DNA of 64,000 nt from Cellulomonas sp. 73-145 (GCA_001898185.1 MKTI01000006.1:62001-126000); one strand, 5' to 3'. Positions 51,268 through 59,392 are shown, counted from the first letter of the stretch. Numbers and translations are program-made. Notes: generated by a model not told the origin, from the letters alone.

Positions 51268-52455
51268 ATGGCCGTCACCCGCGTGGTCCGCACCGTCCGG
51301 CACGACCCTGCGGACCGGCCCCTGCTGGTCATCTGGGAGGCCACCCGCGCCTGCGCCCTGTCCTGCGTGCACTGCCGCGCGGAGGCCCACCCGGCCCGCG
51401 ACCCGCGGGAGCTCGACACCGACGAGGCCACCGAGCTGATGCGCCAGGTGGCGTCCTTCGGCAAGCCGTCGCCCATCTTCATCATCACCGGCGGCGACTG
51501 CTTCGAGCGCCCGGACCTGTTCGAGCTGGTGCGCCGGGGCCGCGAGCTGGGCCTGTCGATGGCGGTGTCACCCTCCGGCACCGCCAAGCTGGACCGCGCG
51601 GCGCTGGTCGGGCTGCAGGAGGCGGGCGTCACCGCGATGTCGCTGTCGTTGGACGGCGCGACGGCGGCGGTGCACGACGGGTTCCGCCGGGTGCCCGGCA
51701 CCTTCGACCGGACGGTGTCGGCCTGGGAGACGGCCCGCGAGCTGGGCCTCAAGGTGCAGGTCAACTCGACGATGTCGAGCCGCACCGTGCACGAGCTGCC
51801 GGACCTGGCCCGGCTGGTCCGCGAGCACGGCGCCATGACGTGGAGCGCGTTCATGCTGGTGCCGATGGGCCGCGGCGTCGACCTCGGGGTGCTCAGCCCC
51901 CAGCAGGCCGAGGACGTCATGAACTACCTGTACGACCTGGGGCCGTACGTGCCGGTCAAAACGACCGAGGGGCACCACTTCCGCCGCGTCAACCTGCAGC
52001 GCCACGTGCTGGAGCAGCGGGGTGTCGACCACGTGAGCGCGCTCGGTCTCGGCGACCTGTACCGGGAGCTGACCGAGCGCACCGCGGCGTTCGGCTGGGG
52101 CGACGGCGACCGCAACCGCCGCCCGCCGGTGAACGTGAACGCCGGGTACGGCTTCGTGTTCGTCTCGCACACCGGCACCGTGCACCCGTCGGGCTTCCTG
52201 CCCGTCTCGGCCGGCGACGTGCGCCAGCAGCCGCTGCCGGAGATCTACCGGACGTCCCCCCTGTTCACCGGCCTGCGCGACGAGCACCGCCTCACCGGCC
52301 GGTGCGGCGACTGCGAGTTCGGCCGGGTGTGCGGCGGCTCCCGGTCCCGGGCCTACGCCACGTCCGGCGACCCCTACGCCGAGGACCCGCTGTGCGGCTA
52401 CCAGCCGGGCAGCTTCCCGTTCGCCGACGACGTGACCGCGCTGCTGGCATCGTGA
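51268..52455 (+). CDS. Radical SAM/SPASM-domain protein (TIGR04053-like)
   Basis: A 395-residue radical SAM enzyme. The cluster motif CxxxCxxC is C29, C33, C36 (CALSCVHC); FIITGGDCFERPDL is the GGDP-like SAM site; MSLSLDGATAAVHDGFRRVPGTFDRT is strand 4. The C-terminal SPASM-type Cys set lies in CGDCEFGRVCGGSRSRAY and DPLCGY, for auxiliary Fe-S clusters. SPASM proteins modify peptides or handle heme-like substrates; no precursor peptide is visible nearby. The frame is open earlier, but ATG 51268 starts where the family does. Its stop overlaps the nrdI-like start by 4 nt. Confidence 0.9.
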   Translation: MAVTRVVRTVRHDPADRPLLVIWEATRACALSCVHCRAEAHPARDPRELDTDEATELMRQVASFGKPSPIFIITGGDCFERPDLFELVRRGRELGLSMAVSPSGTAKLDRAALVGLQEAGVTAMSLSLDGATAAVHDGFRRVPGTFDRTVSAWETARELGLKVQVNSTMSSRTVHELPDLARLVREHGAMTWSAFMLVPMGRGVDLGVLSPQQAEDVMNYLYDLGPYVPVKTTEGHHFRRVNLQRHVLEQRGVDHVSALGLGDLYRELTERTAAFGWGDGDRNRRPPVNVNAGYGFVFVSHTGTVHPSGFLPVSAGDVRQQPLPEIYRTSPLFTGLRDEHRLTGRCGDCEFGRVCGGSRSRAYATSGDPYAEDPLCGYQPGSFPFADDVTALLAS

Positions 52456-52913
52456 ACACCGTGCGGCAGACGCCCGTCTACTACTACTCGTCCGCCTCCG
52501 GCCTGGTCCGCTCCTTCGCCGAGCGCCTGGGCCGCCCGGTGTTCAACCTCGCCGAGCGCGAGCACCGCCGGTCGCAGGTCGACGGTCCGTGGGTGCTGCT
52601 CACACCGAGCTACAAGACGGGCAACGAGGCGAACGACACCATCCCCGAGGGCGTGCACCGCTTCCTCAACAACGAGCACAACCGCCGGCTGATGGTGGGC
52701 GTGATGGGATCCGGCAACCGCAACTTCGGGCGGTACTACCAGATGGCCGCACGGCAGATCGCCGAGAAGTCCGGCCGGCCGATGCTGTTCGAGTTCGAGC
52801 TGGCCGGCACCCCTTGGGACGTCGAGGAGTGCCGCCACCTCCTCGAGGACCTCGACGCGGCGCTCGCGGCCCGCCACGATGGGCAGCCCGAGGAGCGACC
52901 GACCGGGGACTGA
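52452..52913 (+). CDS. nrdI: NrdI-family flavodoxin
   Basis: A 153-residue flavodoxin-like protein: VYYYSSASGLVRSFAERLGRPVFNL (FMN phosphate loop SSASG), LLTPSYKTGNEANDTIPEGVHRFLNNEHNRRLMVGVMGSGNRNFGRYYQMAARQIAEKSGRPMLFEFELAGTPWDVEEC. This is clearly NrdI, which supplies the oxidant to assemble the manganese cofactor of class Ib ribonucleotide reductase. No nrdE, nrdF or nrdH is in the window. GTG 52452 overlaps the radical SAM stop (GTGA). Confidence 0.92.
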   Translation: MNTVRQTPVYYYSSASGLVRSFAERLGRPVFNLAEREHRRSQVDGPWVLLTPSYKTGNEANDTIPEGVHRFLNNEHNRRLMVGVMGSGNRNFGRYYQMAARQIAEKSGRPMLFEFELAGTPWDVEECRHLLEDLDAALAARHDGQPEERPTGD

Positions 52914-52925
52914 CCGGCGACTGAC
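52904..52925 (+). repeat. Tandem 11-bp duplication across the nrdI stop
   Basis: CGGGGACTGAC (52904-52914) and CGGCGACTGAC (52915-52925); the TGA of the first unit is the stop codon, the second TGA lies in another frame. Confidence 0.7.
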
Positions 52926-52939
52926 CGCAGGAGGGCGCG

Positions 52940-54370
52940 ATGACCACGTCCCGCCCTGCGGCCTCGCAACCCACGGCAACCGGTGCGACCGGCACCACCA
53001 CCGGCATGCTGGCCGATGCGTGGCACTCGCTGTCCGGTGACCCGCAGCTGCTGCCGCTGGTGCACGTGACCGGAGAGAACGCCGGCCTCCTCCCCTCCAC
53101 CACGGCCTGCACGTCGGCGATGGTGGCTGCCGTGGCGGCCTCGACCCTCGCCTTCTCGGCTCTGGGCGCTGCGCGCACCGGCAGGCCGGCCGGTCCCGTC
53201 GTGGTCGACGCCGAGCACGTCGCCGTGGCGGCCCGCAGCGAGCGGTACGCGCTCCTCGAGGGGACCACTCCTCCGGAGACCCTGTTCGCGCCGCTGTCCC
53301 GGTTCTGGCGCACCCGCGACGGCTGGCTGCGCCTGCACACCAACTACCCGTGGCACCGGGACCGTGCGCTGCACGTCCTGGGCTGCGCCGACGACCCCGA
53401 CGCCGTGGGGGCCGCCGTGGCGGAACGGTCCGGGGAGGAGCTCGAGGAGGCCCTCGCTGCGGCGGGTGCGCTCGGGTTCGCCGTCCGCACGCGCGAGCAG
53501 TGGGCCGAGCACCCCCAGGGACGCGCCGTCGCGGCTCTGCCGCTCGCGACGTCCCGGGCGACGAACGGTCCGCCCCGACCACCGGCCCCGGCCCGCGCCG
53601 GCGCCGCCCCGCTGCACGGCATCCGGGTGCTGGACCTCACCCGCGTGATCGCCGGCCCGGTCGCGACCCGCACGCTTGCGGCGTGGGGCGCCGACGTGCT
53701 GCGCGTCGACAGCCCGCACCTGCCGGAGATCGGTGCGCAGGCGCTCGACACGCTCCCGGGCAAGCGCAGCACCCTGCTCGACCTGGCAGCCGTGGGCGAC
53801 CGACAGCGGTTCGAGGAGCTGCTCGCCCTCGCCGACGTGGTGGTGCACGGCTACCGCCCGGGTGCGCTGGACCGCTACGGCCTCTCGTCCGCCGAGCTGG
53901 CGGAACGGCACCCGCACCTGTCCGTCGTCCAGGTGTCCGCCTGGGGACCGCACGGCCCGTGGGCGGGACGACGCGGCTTCGACTCGCTGGTCCAGTGCCC
54001 CACCGGCATCGCCGCCGCCGAGGGGCACGACGGCCGGCCGGGAGCCCTGCCGGCACAGGTGCTGGACCACGCCACGGGCTACCTCGCGGCGGCGGCCGCG
54101 GCGCTGTCGCTGACCGGGGTGGTCCGGGGTGAGCCCGCCCGGCACACCCGGCTGTCCCTCGCGCAGACGGCGCACTGGCTGCAGCAGGCCGGGCCGGTGG
54201 ACCGCCGGCCGGAGCAGGCCGTGGACCCGACGCCCTACCTGACCTCCGTGGCGGGTCCGTCCGGACGCGTGCGGGTGGTCGCTCCGCCCGGCGCCGTCGG
54301 CGACGCGCGTCCGGGATGGCGCAGCACGACGGAGATCGGCCGCGACGCCGCGCGGTTCAGCGGCCGGTGA
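52940..54370 (+). CDS. CaiB/BaiF-family (class III) CoA-transferase-like protein
   Basis: A 476-residue protein. The C-terminal 260 residues carry the family III pattern: GIRVLDLTRVIAGPVATRTLAAWGADVLRVDSPHLPEIGAQALDTLPGKRSTLLDL, ADVVVHGYRPGALDRYGLSSAELAERHPHLSVVQVSAWG. The N-terminal 230 residues look like a partial duplicate (VVVDAEHVAVAARSERYALLEG, WLRLHTNYPWHRDRALHVLG). The catalytic Asp expected after the GP[WF]xG-type region is not evident, so activity is uncertain. GGAGG lies 6 nt before the ATG; the end overlaps the convergent peptidase by 14 nt. Confidence 0.85.
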   Translation: MTTSRPAASQPTATGATGTTTGMLADAWHSLSGDPQLLPLVHVTGENAGLLPSTTACTSAMVAAVAASTLAFSALGAARTGRPAGPVVVDAEHVAVAARSERYALLEGTTPPETLFAPLSRFWRTRDGWLRLHTNYPWHRDRALHVLGCADDPDAVGAAVAERSGEELEEALAAAGALGFAVRTREQWAEHPQGRAVAALPLATSRATNGPPRPPAPARAGAAPLHGIRVLDLTRVIAGPVATRTLAAWGADVLRVDSPHLPEIGAQALDTLPGKRSTLLDLAAVGDRQRFEELLALADVVVHGYRPGALDRYGLSSAELAERHPHLSVVQVSAWGPHGPWAGRRGFDSLVQCPTGIAAAEGHDGRPGALPAQVLDHATGYLAAAAAALSLTGVVRGEPARHTRLSLAQTAHWLQQAGPVDRRPEQAVDPTPYLTSVAGPSGRVRVVAPPGAVGDARPGWRSTTEIGRDAARFSGR

Positions 54371-55670
54371 CCGTCCACCGGCCGCCGGCCAGGTCGATCA
54401 GCCGCGGCAGGATCGTGTCGCCGTGCACCCGCAGCCCGTCGTGCAGGTACTCGTTGGTCACCCACACCTGCGTGTTGCCCATCCCGGCCGCGGTGCCGAG
54501 CGCCAGGTCGAGGTCCACGTAGGGGTCGTCGAAGTACTGCACGGCGGCGACCGGCACTTCGTTGGCGGCCAGCACCTCCGGGTCGTACAGGCGCGGCCAG
54601 TGGGTCCGGGAGGCCAGCTCCTCGGCCACCGCCTTGAACGGGCGGAGCGCCGGGATCTCGTCGTACATGAACGGCAGGATCGCCTCGCCCGTCAGCTGCA
54701 GCGGCCGCTCGTCGGGCCCGTACTCGGGATGCCGCGCCTGCTCCGCGGCGGCCGCCCAGCCGCCCGCCCGACGGCCCTGGTGGTAGATGACCTCCTGCAG
54801 CACCGCGTACAGCGGGTTGCTGTCGAAGGACGTCCGATGCGCCACCTCCGCGGCGAACGCCGCCGAGACCCGTCCGTCGGCGTCCAGCGCCGTGTCCAGC
54901 AGCCAGTGCAGGTCGTCGACCCCGGTGCTCATGCCCAGCGGCATGCCGAGCATCTGCAGCCGCTGCACGCTCAGCGTCGACCCGTCCGGCAGCCGCACAC
55001 CGCCGTCCGCGACCACGTCGGCCACCCGGTCCAGCACCTGCATGTCACCGGGGAAGGTGCGCGCCAGCTCCGAGCACCGGGCCAGCTGCCGCGGGTAGGT
55101 GCGGGCGTACACCTGCTCTGCCGTGGCCTCCACGCCGGGCAGGCCGCCGGTGACGTAGCAGGCGTCGAGCGCGTGGGCGTGCCGCGACAGGTAGGCGAGG
55201 GTGAGGAACCCGCCGTACGACTGGCCGAGGGTGGACCACCGGCGGCCGCCGAACACCGTGCGCCGCAGGTGCTCCGCGTCGAGCACGATCGAGTCCTGCC
55301 GGAAGCAGCTGAGGTAGTCGGCGGCGGTCGCGGCGTCGTCGAACCCGCTGATCACCCGCCCGTCCACGCGCGACGACCGGCCGGTGCCGCGCTGGTCCAG
55401 CAGCACCACGCGGTGGGTCCGCAGGGCCGTCAACCACCAGCCGCCCGCCGGCATCGGCCGCGGGCCCGCCCCGCCGGGACCGCCCTGCAGGAACAGCAGC
55501 AGCGGCAGGTCCTCACCGGCACGCACCGGGTCGACGATCTCCCGGGCGAACACCTCGATCGCCCCGAACCGGTGCGGGTCGTCCCAGTCGACCGGCACCT
55601 CGAGCCGGTGCTCACGGACGCGAAACCCCGTCATGTCGTAGATGTGGGGTGCCGGACGCTCCTCGTTCAC
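54357..55670 (-). CDS. Alpha/beta-hydrolase, S33 prolyl aminopeptidase type
   Basis: A 437-residue hydrolase. LLLFLQGGPGGAGPRP forms the oxyanion hole, VVLLDQRGTGRSSRV is the S33 signature, the nucleophile is Ser in STLGQSYGGFLTLAYLSRH, and an Asp (AAVQYFDDPYVDLD) and a late His (VTNEYLHDGLRVHG) can complete the triad. Proline iminopeptidases release N-terminal proline from peptides. GTG start. Convergent with the CaiB-like gene, overlapping it by 14 nt. Confidence 0.9.
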   Translation of the reverse strand: MNEERPAPHIYDMTGFRVREHRLEVPVDWDDPHRFGAIEVFAREIVDPVRAGEDLPLLLFLQGGPGGAGPRPMPAGGWWLTALRTHRVVLLDQRGTGRSSRVDGRVISGFDDAATAADYLSCFRQDSIVLDAEHLRRTVFGGRRWSTLGQSYGGFLTLAYLSRHAHALDACYVTGGLPGVEATAEQVYARTYPRQLARCSELARTFPGDMQVLDRVADVVADGGVRLPDGSTLSVQRLQMLGMPLGMSTGVDDLHWLLDTALDADGRVSAAFAAEVAHRTSFDSNPLYAVLQEVIYHQGRRAGGWAAAAEQARHPEYGPDERPLQLTGEAILPFMYDEIPALRPFKAVAEELASRTHWPRLYDPEVLAANEVPVAAVQYFDDPYVDLDLALGTAAGMGNTQVWVTNEYLHDGLRVHGDTILPRLIDLAGGRWTVTGR

Positions 55671-55727
55671 CTCGTCAGGCTATCCATGTGCCTGGCGGGC
55701 GGCGCCGACCAGGAGGAACGTGGGTCC

Positions 55728-56168
55728 ATGGCAGACGAGGACATCCACCGCATGATCGACAGCCCTGCCGCCCGCCAGGCCGCCCTCTACGAGAGGACCG
55801 ACGGCCGCGAGGGCAACACGATGAAGGGCCTGCCCATCGTCGTCGTCACCAACACCGGCGCCCGCACGGGAGCCGTCCACAAGACCCCGGTGATGAAGGT
55901 CGAGCACAACGGCCGCTACGCCGTGGTCGCCTCGATGGGCGGTGCGCCGCAGCACCCCCGCTGGTACCACAACCTCGTCAAGCACCCCGAGGTGCAGCTC
56001 CAGGACGGCCCGCACCGCCGCACGTACCTGGCGCACGAGACGTCCGGTGCCGAGCGGGAGGAGTGGTGGGCGCGGGCGGTCCAGGCGTTCCCGGACTACG
56101 CCACGTACCAGAAGCGGACCGAGCGGCAGATCCCGGTCTTCGTCCTGGTGCCGACCTCGGACGACTGA
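55728..56168 (+). CDS. Deazaflavin (F420)-dependent nitroreductase-family protein
   Basis: A 146-residue split-barrel protein of the DDN family: LPIVVVTNTGARTGAVHKTPVMKVEHNGRYAVVASMGGAPQHPRWYHNLVKHPEVQLQDG, then EREEWWARAVQAFPDYATYQKRTERQIPVFVLVP. These proteins bind F420 (or heme/flavin) and reduce nitro or quinone compounds. ATG 55728 has AGGAGG 11-12 nt upstream. The frame is open far upstream through the peptidase antisense, which is a shadow. Confidence 0.9.
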   Translation: MADEDIHRMIDSPAARQAALYERTDGREGNTMKGLPIVVVTNTGARTGAVHKTPVMKVEHNGRYAVVASMGGAPQHPRWYHNLVKHPEVQLQDGPHRRTYLAHETSGAEREEWWARAVQAFPDYATYQKRTERQIPVFVLVPTSDD

Positions 56169-56268
56169 CGCCTCGAGGCGCACGAGGCGGTCCGACGACG
56201 GACGACGGCGGCCGGCCGCGGAGGGACTCCGCGCGGTCGTCGTCGCACGCTGCCGGCCCGGCACGCGG

Positions 56269-56913
56269 TCACGCCGACGGGTAGTCGCCGAGACCCGTCC
56301 GCAGCAGCGCGACGGCTCTCTCCCCTTCGCGCCGCACGTCCCGGGCGAGGCGGCGCACGTCCGGGTCGTCGTCGACCAGCCGGCTGCGCACGTAGTCGAG
56401 CAGCACGGCATGGAGCCCGATCAGGGTGCGCGCCGCGAGCCGGGGGCGCAGGTCGTCGGGCCCGGCGCCCGTCTCCTCCGCCAGCACCCCGGCCAGCGAG
56501 TCGGCGTAGCGGGCGAGGATCTGCCGCTCGCGAGCCAGCAGCGCCGGGCTCGTGGCGACGACGCGCGAGATGGCGAGCAGCGCCTGCTGCGCCTCGGGGT
56601 CGTCGGTGGCGAGCAACCCGCGCGGCGTGGTGACGAACGCGCCGAAGGCGTCCAGCACGGACGTGCCGCGCGGACGGGTCCGGACGGCGTCGAGCAGCTC
56701 CTGCTCGAACGCCTCCATGCCGTGGTAGACGAGGTCTTCCTTGGTGGCGAAGTAGTTGAACACCGTGGCCTCGGAGACGTCCGCCGCCCGGGCGATCTCC
56801 GCCACGCTCACCGCCTCGAAGCCGCGCTCGGCGAACAGCCGACGGGCCGTCTCGGCCAGCAGCTGTCGCGTGCGCGCCTTCTTGCGCTCCCGCAATCCGA
56901 GCTCGACCGTCAC
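56269..56913 (-). CDS. TetR-family regulator
   Basis: A 214-residue regulator. HTH at about 10-55 (KKARTRQLLAETARRLFAERGFEAVSVAEIARAADVSEATVFNYFATKEDL); the ligand domain is helical (QALLAISRVVATSPALLARERQILARYADSL). Start GTG 56913 is chosen because the upstream in-frame region reads into the AT-rich promoter. It is divergent from an NTF2-like and a deazaflavin-type gene across a 100-nt AT-rich region, which it probably controls. Confidence 0.88.
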   Translation of the reverse strand: MTVELGLRERKKARTRQLLAETARRLFAERGFEAVSVAEIARAADVSEATVFNYFATKEDLVYHGMEAFEQELLDAVRTRPRGTSVLDAFGAFVTTPRGLLATDDPEAQQALLAISRVVATSPALLARERQILARYADSLAGVLAEETGAGPDDLRPRLAARTLIGLHAVLLDYVRSRLVDDDPDVRRLARDVRREGERAVALLRTGLGDYPSA

Positions 56914-56936
56914 GGCACCATCGTGGCAGATCCTTC

Positions 56937-56966
56937 TTGACGCATCAAACTTGGTGTGTCTAGATT
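56937..56966 (+). promoter_or_regulatory. Near-consensus promoter for the NTF2-like operon
   Basis: TTGACG (56937-56942), 18-nt spacer, TAGATT (56961-56966), in the most AT-rich 40 bp of the region. GCATC (56942-56946) and GATGC (56976-56980) flank it as a loose inverted repeat, a possible TetR operator. Confidence 0.6.
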
Positions 56967-57014
56967 TTTTGAGTCGATGCAACTAGGCAGCGATGCAGAC
57001 AGAGGGAGGCGAGC

Positions 57015-57437
57015 ACGACGGACACGATCCAGTCCTTCTTCGCCGAGTGGCCTCGCGCCGAGCAGGCCGGCGACGTCGCACGGCTCGACCGGCTGCTGAC
57101 CGACGACTTCGTCGGCACCGGACCGCTGGGCTTCACGTTGCCGCGGCCGGCCTGGCTGGCGCGGTTCGGGCAGGGCCTGCGGTACGACGACTTCTCGGTG
57201 GAGGACCTGCAGCCCCACGAGCACGGGGACACCGCCGTGGTGCTCGGCCGGCACCGCCAGACGGGATCCTTCGGCGGTGCGCCGATCCCGCAGGTGCTGC
57301 AGGCGACGCACGTGCTCACCCGGGACGGTGCCGGCTGGCGGCTCGCGGCGATGCACATGAGCTTCGTGGCGGGGACGCCGGGCGCGCCTCCGCTCCCCGC
57401 CGGAGCGGGTGGCCGAGAGCCGGTGGACGGTGTCTGA
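57015..57437 (+). CDS. NTF2/SnoaL-like protein with an apparent ACG start
   Basis: About 140 residues: TDTIQSFFAEWPRAEQAGDVARLDRLLTDDFVGTGPLGFTLPRPAWLARFGQGLRYDDFSVEDLQ, HGDTAVVLGRHRQTG and VLTRDGAGWRLAAMHMSFV form a complete NTF2-like (DUF4440/SnoaL) fold. The frame is open from 56973 but has no ATG, GTG or TTG before the domain; the first TTG (57138) is inside it. GGGAGG at 57004-57009 points to ACG 57015, giving (M)TDTIQSFF. Either ACG is used, or the original ATG has mutated, or there is a sequence error. A promoter lies 50 nt upstream. Confidence 0.75.
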   Translation, partial: TTDTIQSFFAEWPRAEQAGDVARLDRLLTDDFVGTGPLGFTLPRPAWLARFGQGLRYDDFSVEDLQPHEHGDTAVVLGRHRQTGSFGGAPIPQVLQATHVLTRDGAGWRLAAMHMSFVAGTPGAPPLPAGAGGREPVDGV

Positions 57438-57936
57438 CCGGGAGGACGCCGCGGCCCCGGTGATGACCGCACGCCGGCGACGGCGCCAGGCCGCCGTCTT
57501 CCGCGTGGTGAACGTGCCGATGCGGCTGGTGCTCGGCCTGCCGTTCCGCACCCCGCTCAGCAAGCAGCTGATGCTGGTGCACCACGTCGGCCGCACGACC
57601 GGCCGGCTCTACCGGCAGCCGGTCAGCTACGTGACCGACGGTGCCGACCTGCTGACGCCGGGCGGCGGCCGGTGGACGGAGAACCTGCGTGACGACGTCC
57701 CGGTGGTGCTCCACCTGCGAGGGCGTGATGTCACGGCGCGCCCCGAGCTCGTGGCGGACGTCGACGAGGTGGACCGGCTGCTCGGCGTGATGGCTCGGGC
57801 CAACCCGCGTCTGGAGCGCTTCGTGCCGCTGCCCCGGGATGCCGACGGGCGGCTGGATCGCGGGCCGCTCACCGCCGCGGTGCAGCACGGGTTCCGGGTG
57901 GTCCGCTGGCACCTGGAGGCCGGCACCTCGCAGTGA
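57430..57936 (+). CDS. Second deazaflavin-type nitroreductase-family protein
   Basis: A 168-residue split-barrel protein: FRVVNVPMRLVLGLPFRTPLSKQLMLVHHVGRTTGRLYRQPVSYVTDGADLLTPGGGRWTENLRDDVPVVLHLRGRDVTARPEL. The GRTTGRLYRQPVSYV block is the DDN-like family. GTG 57430 overlaps the NTF2-like stop by 8 nt; ATG 57463 and GTG 57409 are alternatives. It is cotranscribed with the NTF2-like gene under the TetR-linked promoter. Confidence 0.85.
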   Translation: MSDREDAAAPVMTARRRRRQAAVFRVVNVPMRLVLGLPFRTPLSKQLMLVHHVGRTTGRLYRQPVSYVTDGADLLTPGGGRWTENLRDDVPVVLHLRGRDVTARPELVADVDEVDRLLGVMARANPRLERFVPLPRDADGRLDRGPLTAAVQHGFRVVRWHLEAGTSQ

Positions 57937-57971
57937 GGGCGTGGCGCGTCCGTCGGGACGCCCCGCGCGGC

Positions 57972-58005
57972 GCGCCGCTCAGGCCACCGCGCCGCTCAGG
58001 CCACC
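57972..58005. repeat. Perfect tandem pair of 17-bp units
   Basis: GCGCCGCTCAGGCCACC at 57972-57988 and 57989-58005, then GCGCC. It ends 10 nt before the aquaglyceroporin stop on the minus strand. Confidence 0.8.
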
Positions 58006-58015
58006 GCGCCCTCCG

Positions 58016-58750
58016 TCAGCCGAGCAGCGCCTTCCACACCCCCACGCCGATCACGCCGGCGACGATCGGCGCCACCACCGGCACCCAGGCGTACCCCCAG
58101 TCCGAGCTGCCCTTGTGCTTCAGCGGCAGCAGCTGGTGCACGATGCGTGGGCCCAGGTCACGCGCCGGGTTCAACGCCGGGCCCGTGGGGCCGCCGAGGC
58201 CTGCGACCAGCGCCCACACCAGGAACCCGAGCGCCATGTGGGACACGCCGGGCTCGTTCGTCGCGAACGGTGACTTGACGATCGCCAGCGCGCAGAAGAA
58301 CAGCACGAACGAGCCGAGCAGCTCGTTGGCGAACCCGTTCGACCGGCTGCGCACCGCGTTGATGGTGGAGAACGTCCCCAGGATGTCGTCCGGGTCGGTG
58401 GTGCGGTCGTAGTACGGCTTGTGGGTGGCGACGATGGCCAGCTGACCGGCCATCGCACCGAGCAGCTGCGCGCCGATGTACGCGGGCACCTGCGACCACG
58501 GGAACAGCCCCCACACCGCCAGGCCGAGGGTGAACGCCGGGTTGATGTGGTTGCCGCTCACCTTGCCGAACATCAGCGCCGGGATCATCACCCCGAACCC
58601 GTAGCCCATGGCGATCAGGCTCCAGCCGGCGCGGTACCCCTTCGAGCCCGTGAGGTGCACGTTCGCCACCGAGCCGTTGCCCAGGATGATCAGGATCGCC
58701 GTGCCGAGGAACTCCGCGACCAGCCGGGTCCACAGCGAGTAGTCGCCCAT
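58016..58750 (-). CDS. MIP-family aquaglyceroporin (GlpF-like)
   Basis: A 244-residue channel with six membrane segments and both half-helix motifs: NPA at 70-72 (GNHINPAFTLGLAVWG) and NPA at 194-196 (GPALNPARDLGPRI). Asp198 after the second NPAR is the mark of glycerol facilitators as opposed to water-only channels. Conducts glycerol or other small neutral solutes. No glycerol kinase or regulator is next to it. Confidence 0.92.
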   Translation of the reverse strand: MGDYSLWTRLVAEFLGTAILIILGNGSVANVHLTGSKGYRAGWSLIAMGYGFGVMIPALMFGKVSGNHINPAFTLGLAVWGLFPWSQVPAYIGAQLLGAMAGQLAIVATHKPYYDRTTDPDDILGTFSTINAVRSRSNGFANELLGSFVLFFCALAIVKSPFATNEPGVSHMALGFLVWALVAGLGGPTGPALNPARDLGPRIVHQLLPLKHKGSSDWGYAWVPVVAPIVAGVIGVGVWKALLG

Positions 58751-58780
58751 GGCGACAGCGTGGCAGAACGAGGATCAGCG

Positions 58781-58822
58781 GTGCGGGCGAAGTGCGTGCG
58801 GGCGAAGTGCGTGCGGGCGCGG
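58781..58822. repeat. 15-bp tandem repeat (2.8 copies) abutting the YdeI-like stop
   Basis: GTGCGGGCGAAGTGC at 58781-58795 and 58796-58810, then GTGCGGGCGCGG to 58822. The next base starts the stop codon of the minus-strand gene. Confidence 0.85.
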
Positions 58823-59392
58823 TCAGCGCCGCGCCGGCACACCCTCCTCGGCCGAGCGGGCCGCCTCCTCCACCCGCGCCGCGCGCGTGTCCGGGCGCCG
58901 CGCCGTCACGATCCAGGTGAGCACCACCTTGCGCGCGCCCGGACCGAACCCGTCCCAGTGCTCCCGTGCGCCCGGGCGCGCGGCGAGCGCGACCTCGAGA
59001 TCGGGCGGCACGACGAGCGCCTCGACGTCGTCCAGCAGCGCCCAGGACCCGTCGGCCTGCGCCGCCTCGATCACCGCGGCACCGGCGGGCATCATGCGAC
59101 CGGCCGCCTGCACCCGCGCCACCCGCTCCTTGGACAGCCGCGACCAACCGCTGCGCGGCTTCCGGTGGGTGATCCACAGCATCGACGAGTCCGCGTCGAT
59201 CGGCGCGTACTGACCGTCGATCCAGCCGAACGCGAGCAGCTCCTCGATCAGCTCGTCGTAGGTCGGGGCGTCGCGGTCGGGACCGGGTCGCGGCCGCACA
59301 CCGGACGACGAGGCGTGGTTCTCGACGAGCCAGGCGCGCAGCTGCGCGGCGGAGCTGACGGCGACGCGCGGCGCGTCCTTCATACCGGCCAT
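58823..59392 (-). CDS. YdeI/OmdA-family protein
   Basis: A 189-residue protein: RAWLVENHASSSGV, TYDELIEELLAFGWIDGQYAPIDADSSMLWITHRKPRSGWSRLSKERVARVQAAGRMMPAGAAVIEAAQADGSW and a C-terminal HWDGFGPGARKVVLTWIVTARRPDTRAARVEEAARSAEEG. This is the YdeI / bacteriocin-protection family (PF13376-like), with no firm biochemical function. ATG 59392 has GAGG 8 nt upstream; ATG 59383 is possible. Confidence 0.85.
   Translation of the reverse strand: MAGMKDAPRVAVSSAAQLRAWLVENHASSSGVRPRPGPDRDAPTYDELIEELLAFGWIDGQYAPIDADSSMLWITHRKPRSGWSRLSKERVARVQAAGRMMPAGAAVIEAAQADGSWALLDDVEALVVPPDLEVALAARPGAREHWDGFGPGARKVVLTWIVTARRPDTRAARVEEAARSAEEGVPARR

Noticed and set aside
52452..54370. A biosynthetic cluster formed by radical SAM, NrdI and CaiB-like proteins
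   Set aside because: The CaiB-like gene is separated by a repeat and its own ribosome site and has no logical link; only the radical SAM-NrdI pair is coupled.
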